Assembly: GCA_022316685.1 (NCBI GenBank)
Contig: JAKJHU010000005.1
Location: 12,502,707-12,566,706 of the forward strand
Source: Progne subis subis
Taxonomy: Eukaryota; Chordata; Aves; Passeriformes; Hirundinidae
Reading direction: 5' to 3'
Length of the DNA: 64,000 nt
The notes under the pieces: generated by a model
What the model was told of the DNA's origin: nothing
The model's database searches: none
The model's input: the letters and a program-made list of their open reading frames with translations, nothing else
Shown: piece by piece, positions 58,902-64,000 of the stretch
Layout: each line of letters begins with the position of its first letter
Numbering within the stretch: position 1 is the stretch's first letter
Position numbers and translations under genes: made by a program

Positions 58902-61429
58902 ACTTCAGCTCAACCAATAGGCAGAAGTACAGGTAGTGTGTACAGTTGCAAGCACCTCTGTAATTCCACTGCTACTTCTACTTTCACCCAGTGAACATGG
59001 AGTTTCTCTGCCACAACTAGTGCATGGTTTTCTTGGGAGAGAAGAAAAAGCTTTCTTCATATTATCCCAAATTCAACTTCCAAATTACAGAAATTATGAT
59101 GGCAGTATAAAAGGCAACATAAATGCTCTATCAAATTCTTAAAAAAATTAATCTTCTGTTGCTCTGCAATGAATTGCATTAAGCTAGAGACTATCAGCAC
59201 AGAGGGAGGTTATAATTATTAGCAACACCAATGGGAAGCCTCCTGTTCAGAGTTAATCCGGTGATGAAATTCATATTCTCCATTACCAAGAATTAATGGC
59301 AAAGTATGAAATTTTGATCCATCATAACTGGACGCTATGATATGGTTTGATCCTCTAGTTAAAAATAAAAGTCTCAAACATTGTATAATAACTTTTGTGT
59401 TAGTCAGTGTTATGATGTTACCATTCTCTGTTTTTATCTAATTGCATTATGATACATGGAAGTAAACTTGATTTGTAAATCTTTCAGAGCAAGTTTAGTC
59501 TGCCTTCATCATCAGACCCCTTATCACATTTGGATCAACCAGTTTATATTTATTCCTCTGACTCAATGTACAGGACTCTTGAGAAGAATGAGTTCTTCTG
59601 ATGCTGCCTACTGACAGCATTGCAAGGGAAAAATAAAATAGATATTTACAGAAAGAGACTGACAGCAAATTGATGTGCAGAAACATGATGCATCACTTAC
59701 ATGTGAACAGTGTATGCCTGGAGCCTGCCTGTTCCCTGTTCTTTTGTCTTTTCTCCTCTGGAACATAAGATACAAGAAAATATCCCAGTGAAGAAATACA
59801 AAAAAAGACAAATTTGAACAGCCTGTGTCATCTCTGCACTATACAGTAAAACAAGCAAGCATTTAATACAATAGGTTTGAACATGTACATTCGCAGAGTT
59901 GGTAAGAAGTGAGAGAGAATTCAGATGATCCTGAACTAAATGGCAACTTATTCACAAATATATTTCTTCTTTGAAAAATTCAAAAGAAAATAACTTGTTC
60001 TTGGAAATTGGGGTGGGGGGTGGGGCGCTGCGTGGGGAGGCCGGGGAGGGGAAAGAAGAAGAGTATGATCCTGTGTCAGGTAAAAAGTTCAGCCAAAAAT
60101 ATATAAAAATCCAAGCATTTTTGCCTTCACTTTATTTAACAAAATATAGTACATGGAATCACTAACCAAGAGAAAATTTTCAAAAGATCAGGAGAAACAG
60201 CAGCTTGTCAAATTAGGAACTGGATACCAGTAGAAAATAAAGTGCTGATCTTATCACCTGGTTTGGAGATTTCAGTACTGGCAATTCCCAGATGATACTC
60301 CCAGATGATTTTCCAAGCAGTTAACAGTCCTGACATAAAAGTTATCACTTTGATCCTACACATTGAAGAAAATGTTTGATGCAAAGTAAAAACTGAAATA
60401 ATGTCTTTCAGTTTATTCATACAAAGAGGCTTTCAAGAGAACATGATTGTAAAAACACAATTCTGAGAAAACCAAGTAACGCAGAAGTAGGTCACTTAAA
60501 AAAAAAAAAAATTGAACGGTCTTCGGAAAATCAGAACTAAACTGTGGTTTTTTGTTCTTTTTTTTTGTTGTTGTTGTTGTTTTTGTTTTTGCTTTTGGGG
60601 GGGTGGGGGTTTTGTAAATTTGGCAAAACACTGACGTTATACAGAAAACTGCTTTGATCAAAAAGACCCCAACACACCAAAACTTGTGAAAAATAAGTAT
60701 GAAGGACAGGGACACCCCCTAGAGGACTGTGTCTGCAGGCAACACACACTGGGGCAGGGATCCACAGGAGGCCACCAAAGCAGTATAAATAATAGAAATA
60801 AATAAATAATAAAAATTACTGCAGTTGGCGCATAGTTGATTTCAAGAGTTTTTCCCAATCACCTGAATCGTTATGGTTAATTAGCAAGAATTAGCTGAGA
60901 CTCTTTTGTCCATGACACAATCTAATATAAGTGACCTATTTTTTTACTAATTTGGAGATACGGAAGGTCATGATGTAGATTTCTAAGGTTTCTTCCCAAT
61001 ATTCAAAATGAGAATCAGACGTCTGTAGCACAGGTAAGCCTACTCATGCTCACTTGACTTTATTAACAATAAAGCAAAAATGATGGGGAACTCAGCTGTT
61101 GAGCACTCACTTCCCTTTGTTAGCTGAGTGAACTGGCACAAATCCAACTCAGCTGCATATTTCTTCTGCTGAACCATCTGCAATTACAGTCAGCTACATT
61201 CCAGCTTCAAGACAGGCAAGCTCACACAAAGAGACTTGGGTTCATGGAGTCTATCTCTCTGGTGGAAAATGTCAACTCCAGGATGGAGCACCCTGTGTTG
61301 AGGGGACATTTAAGTAGAAAATCTCTTCAGTTTTCCTTTTCCCTTTATATAAAAACTCCTTCATGTAATTAGGGTATTGTCTGATGTAATTGCCAAGACA
61401 TTCTCCATCATATTTGAAAAGTCATGGCA
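58902..61429. other. Gene-free intergenic sequence
   Basis: No exon was recognised. It contains a G-rich tract (60010-60051) and a T/G low-complexity run (about 60550-60615). Confidence 0.55.
60010..60051 (+). other. G-quadruplex-prone tract
   Basis: Six runs of four or more G occur in 42 bases (GGGGTGGGGGGTGGGG, then GGGG, GGGG, GGGG with short spacers). This exceeds the usual four-run G4 motif. The surroundings are AT-rich. Confidence 0.8.
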
Positions 61430-61729
61430 GTCAGGTTTAATCCCAGGGAAAAGGGAAACATTGCACCTGTCCTTAAAATGGGTAGAAAGGAGGCTGCTGG
61501 GAACCAATATACTAGCCTCACCTCTATGTCTGGGAACATCATGGAACTCCTAGAAATTATAACAATGCACATATAATGGGACAGGGAGGTGACTTAGGAC
61601 TGCCTGTATGGCTTCAACAAGGGCAATCCTGCCTGATCAACCTTGTGGCCTTCTACGATGGAGCGACTACATCAGTGGGTTAGAGAAGGGTCTTGGGTGT
61701 CTGGACGTAGGTAATTTGACATGGTCTCC
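61430..61729 (+). mobile_element. CR1 LINE ORF2 fragment, left part (interrupted by LTR)
   Basis: It follows the CR1 reverse-transcriptase coding region: AAAATGGGTAGAAAGGAGG, GCCTCACCTCTATGTCTGG, ATGGCTTCAACAAGGGCAA and CCTTGTGGCCTTCTACGATG. The frame is broken. It continues at 62269 after the inserted LTR. Confidence 0.88.
61724..61729. repeat. Target-site duplication GTCTCC (left)
   Basis: Identical to GTCTCC at 62269-62274 on the other side of the LTR. Uninterrupted CR1 has this motif once. Confidence 0.85.
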
Positions 61730-62268
61730 TGAGGCGGCTCTCTCTCTCCCCTCGGAGCCCGTGCTCCATTTTAGCCTCGGCAAGCTTGAGAGAGAGAGCC
61801 CACGCCAGAAGGAATCTTCCTTCCAGGGTCCTAAAAGCTACCCAGAAGCTGCAAATGTTTTCGTTTAGAGAGAGCAGGCATCCGTCGATGGCAAAAGGAA
61901 AGAGTCTACTCTTAGTCCAGGGGGGATCACAGCTTTATTCAGGGGTCCTGCCCCTGCGGAGTCCAGAGCCCAGTCTATCCCCGTCCTGGTCCTGGAGCAA
62001 GAGAGCTTCCCACCCCACCCCACCCCTTTCCCAGGGCTTTTTCCCAGGAGGGATGGGGCTGGAGGCAGGGACAAGCCACTACCCAATCAGGGATAAGGTG
62101 GGAGCGGAACAGAGTTGGGTTACATTCCAGGGTGGGAGGATGGGCAGGGCCGAGCAGGGACAAACCTCGTGACACATTTTCCAGGGGAACAGGGTGGTAC
62201 AGAAGAAACCTTACAAAACCCAATATAAAAATGAAATAAAATATAAACCAAATTAATGCACTACACCA
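61730..62268 (-). mobile_element. Endogenous retrovirus solo LTR nested in CR1
   Basis: The 539-bp element starts TGAGGCGG and ends CTACACCA on + (TG...CA), with an exact 6-bp duplication GTCTCC on each side. A minus-strand polyadenylation signal (TTTATT on + at 61934-61939) sets the orientation. It contains no retroviral genes. The six-base duplication is typical of beta- and alpha-like retroviral integrases and makes an ERVL (usually 5 bp) less likely. Confidence 0.88.
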
Positions 62269-62495
62269 GTCTCCCACTATATCCTTCTCTCTAAACTGGG
62301 CATATATGGCATTGATGGGTGGACTGTTCAATAGATGAGAAACTGCTTGGACAGCCACAGCCAAAGGGTGGTGGTCCAAGGCTCAGTGTCCACATGGGCA
62401 TCGGTGACAAATGGTCTCCCTCAGGGGTCTGTTTGGAATCAATGCTATTTAATGTTTTCACCACACAGACAATGGGGTTGTGCGCAAATCCACAA
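62269..62495 (+). mobile_element. CR1 LINE ORF2 fragment, right part
   Basis: It resumes the CR1 reverse-transcriptase region after the LTR: ATCCTTCTCTCTAAACTGG, GATGGGTGGACTGTTCAAT, GGTGACAAATGGTCTCCC and TCAGGGGTCTGTTTGG, then a degraded end with CAGACAATGGGGTTGTG. No 3' tail is present. Confidence 0.88.
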
Positions 62496-64000
62496 AAAAC
62501 AGACATTTTTATTAAAGGTTTACAATGCAGATACAGAAGTTGTGTAATAATATGCTACTTACTGCAAAGCACTACCAAAGAACACTCAAGCCTCATGGAA
62601 AAAAACCCAAAAAACCCCACATTTTTCTTACTTTTTGGTAGTGCTCTGCTAATAAAATTTACTTTCTCATATCCTTAAACCATCAAGGCTACAACATTAT
62701 TACTGCTAAACATATTTACAGTCAGGTTTCTCAATTGTTGGACTGCAGAAACACAAAATGTCCTTAAAAATATTTGGCTGTCTGCTAGCAAGTCACAGCA
62801 TTTTGCCTGTGTGCTTCATGCAAAGTAAAGAAATAATGGCTTCAATTAATTACGAAAATTTTGTGAAAGCTGAACTTTTGACTACTCACAAAACTATGAT
62901 CTTAAATTTACTTAAACATGTTTTTGGACTATCAGTTAAGACTTTCCAAATACTCATTCAATATTTTAAAATATTTTGATTGTTGTATGTGTATGCCAGA
63001 CTACTCTGAATCCATCAGGTAGTAATGATGTCATAGGATGTTAATCCATTTACATCCAGTGTATTCTATGTTGATTTTTTTTTAATTTAAATAATACTGC
63101 TGTGTGGTGCAAAATCCAACTTCTTCCAACTGCCTATCTTATACTGTTTAAAAATGAGATGCAAAACCTCTTAGAGTAGTGATGGTTCCGGTTTTAACTT
63201 TAATGATGACTATGAGGTGATACAGCTACACTAATACAAAATTAAACATAGATCCATATGAACACACAGTGGAATTTTCAACAGAAAGGGAAACAAATTA
63301 AGGCACTTCTGTTATACCTAGCTTCATATTCTGCTGATATATAGGCTACATATTTAGCTGCAACACAGTGATGAAACTCAAATAATCCTTTAATTTACAA
63401 CTTGCAAGGATTTGGTCTTCAATCTTTATTATGCAGTCTATGGCAGAAACAAACAATTTCACATTATAACCTTATTGTAACACAGACTTTAGCAATGAAA
63501 ATAAGAAATACATTTCAGCTGCAGAGAGAAAAAGACAACTCCCCACCCCGTTCCATATAGTTGCATTTCAGAATACACTTAAATTCATCAAAGTACATTT
63601 TCCCCCAGTTAACTACTGATGATTTATTTACAAAGCAAGTAAGAAACAATGTCTAGAAAATACCATTGCACCACAATTATCTATATGGATATTTCTAATT
63701 TTCATACTAGAAAACAGCTAAGAACGCATTTGCTGCAGCACGTTTCTTCCTGAAATATTAACGCATTTTAGCAGCTAATACAAAATGCAGATGCAGACTG
63801 TACTACGTTAATTAGAAAAGCAAACATTCTATGGGTTTGGTTAAGAAAAAATAGATGTCTAGCAAATTGTTTTTTAAAATTTAATTTTTTTTTAAAAAAG
63901 GTCTAATACATTAACTGCTCCAAGTACTTCACAGAGGGGCTGTCATTTACTTACAAATTGAAAATGCTGCTGACAAAGCAGCTAAAATTTGAGAAACTAC
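62496..64000. other. AT-rich non-coding end of window
   Basis: No exon was recognised on either strand. A TTTATT at 63425-63430 (AATAAA on minus) could belong to a gene converging from the right. Vertebrate synteny predicts OPRM1 on the minus strand here. No GPCR-like translation is visible, so I do not annotate it. Confidence 0.4.

Noticed and set aside
61786..62379. Overlapping 128- and 134-aa frames on both strands
   Set aside because: They lie largely within the nested LTR, where GC richness leaves frames open by chance.

Overview
This window is vertebrate nuclear DNA and almost certainly from a bird. CR1 LINE fragments carry the avian 3' tail (ATTCTATGATTCTATGA), there are avian-type ERV LTRs, and no Alu, B1 or L1 was seen. 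The order of bird cannot be fixed from the sequence alone.

The only protein-coding gene I can support is IPCEF1 (interactor protein for cytohesin exchange factors 1), on the + strand. Nine coding exons with GT/AG borders and matching phases run from 12219 to 47457, followed by a 3' UTR with a polyadenylation signal at 48307. They encode a basic linker, a PH domain, a proline/serine-rich linker and a conserved basic C-terminal block. From the first in-window ATG (12930) the ancestral frame would give about 405 aa. However, the longest exon (35324-35691) has one extra base near 35524, which puts a TGA at 35537-35539. As written the protein would stop after 223 aa, although every exon on both sides is well conserved. 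This is either a recent null allele or a base error, and it is the most important thing to check.

The first exon in the window (12219-12255) has no start codon and is in phase to be joined from upstream. It corresponds to the junction used in human CNKSR3-IPCEF1 read-through proteins, so CNKSR3 is expected upstream, outside the window.

Layout: 1-12218 is non-coding (upstream intron or intergenic), with an internally deleted CR1 and a second CR1 back to back at 7430-8794. 12219-48330 is IPCEF1, with introns carrying CR1 tails, an ERV LTR (33078-33786), a perfect 39-unit GGAGA array and several very long A/T homopolymers. 48330-64000 has no recognised exon. It holds an avian ERV LTR (50801 to about 51386), a 77-bp sequence also present at 48675, a CR1 with a hairpin-forming inverted duplication, a G-quadruplex-prone tract, and a CR1 split by an LTR with a 6-bp target-site duplication. 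OPRM1 is the expected convergent neighbour by vertebrate synteny, but I found no exon of it.

No RNA gene, CRISPR array or bacterial-type system was seen. Most short ORFs here are chance frames or repeat-derived.
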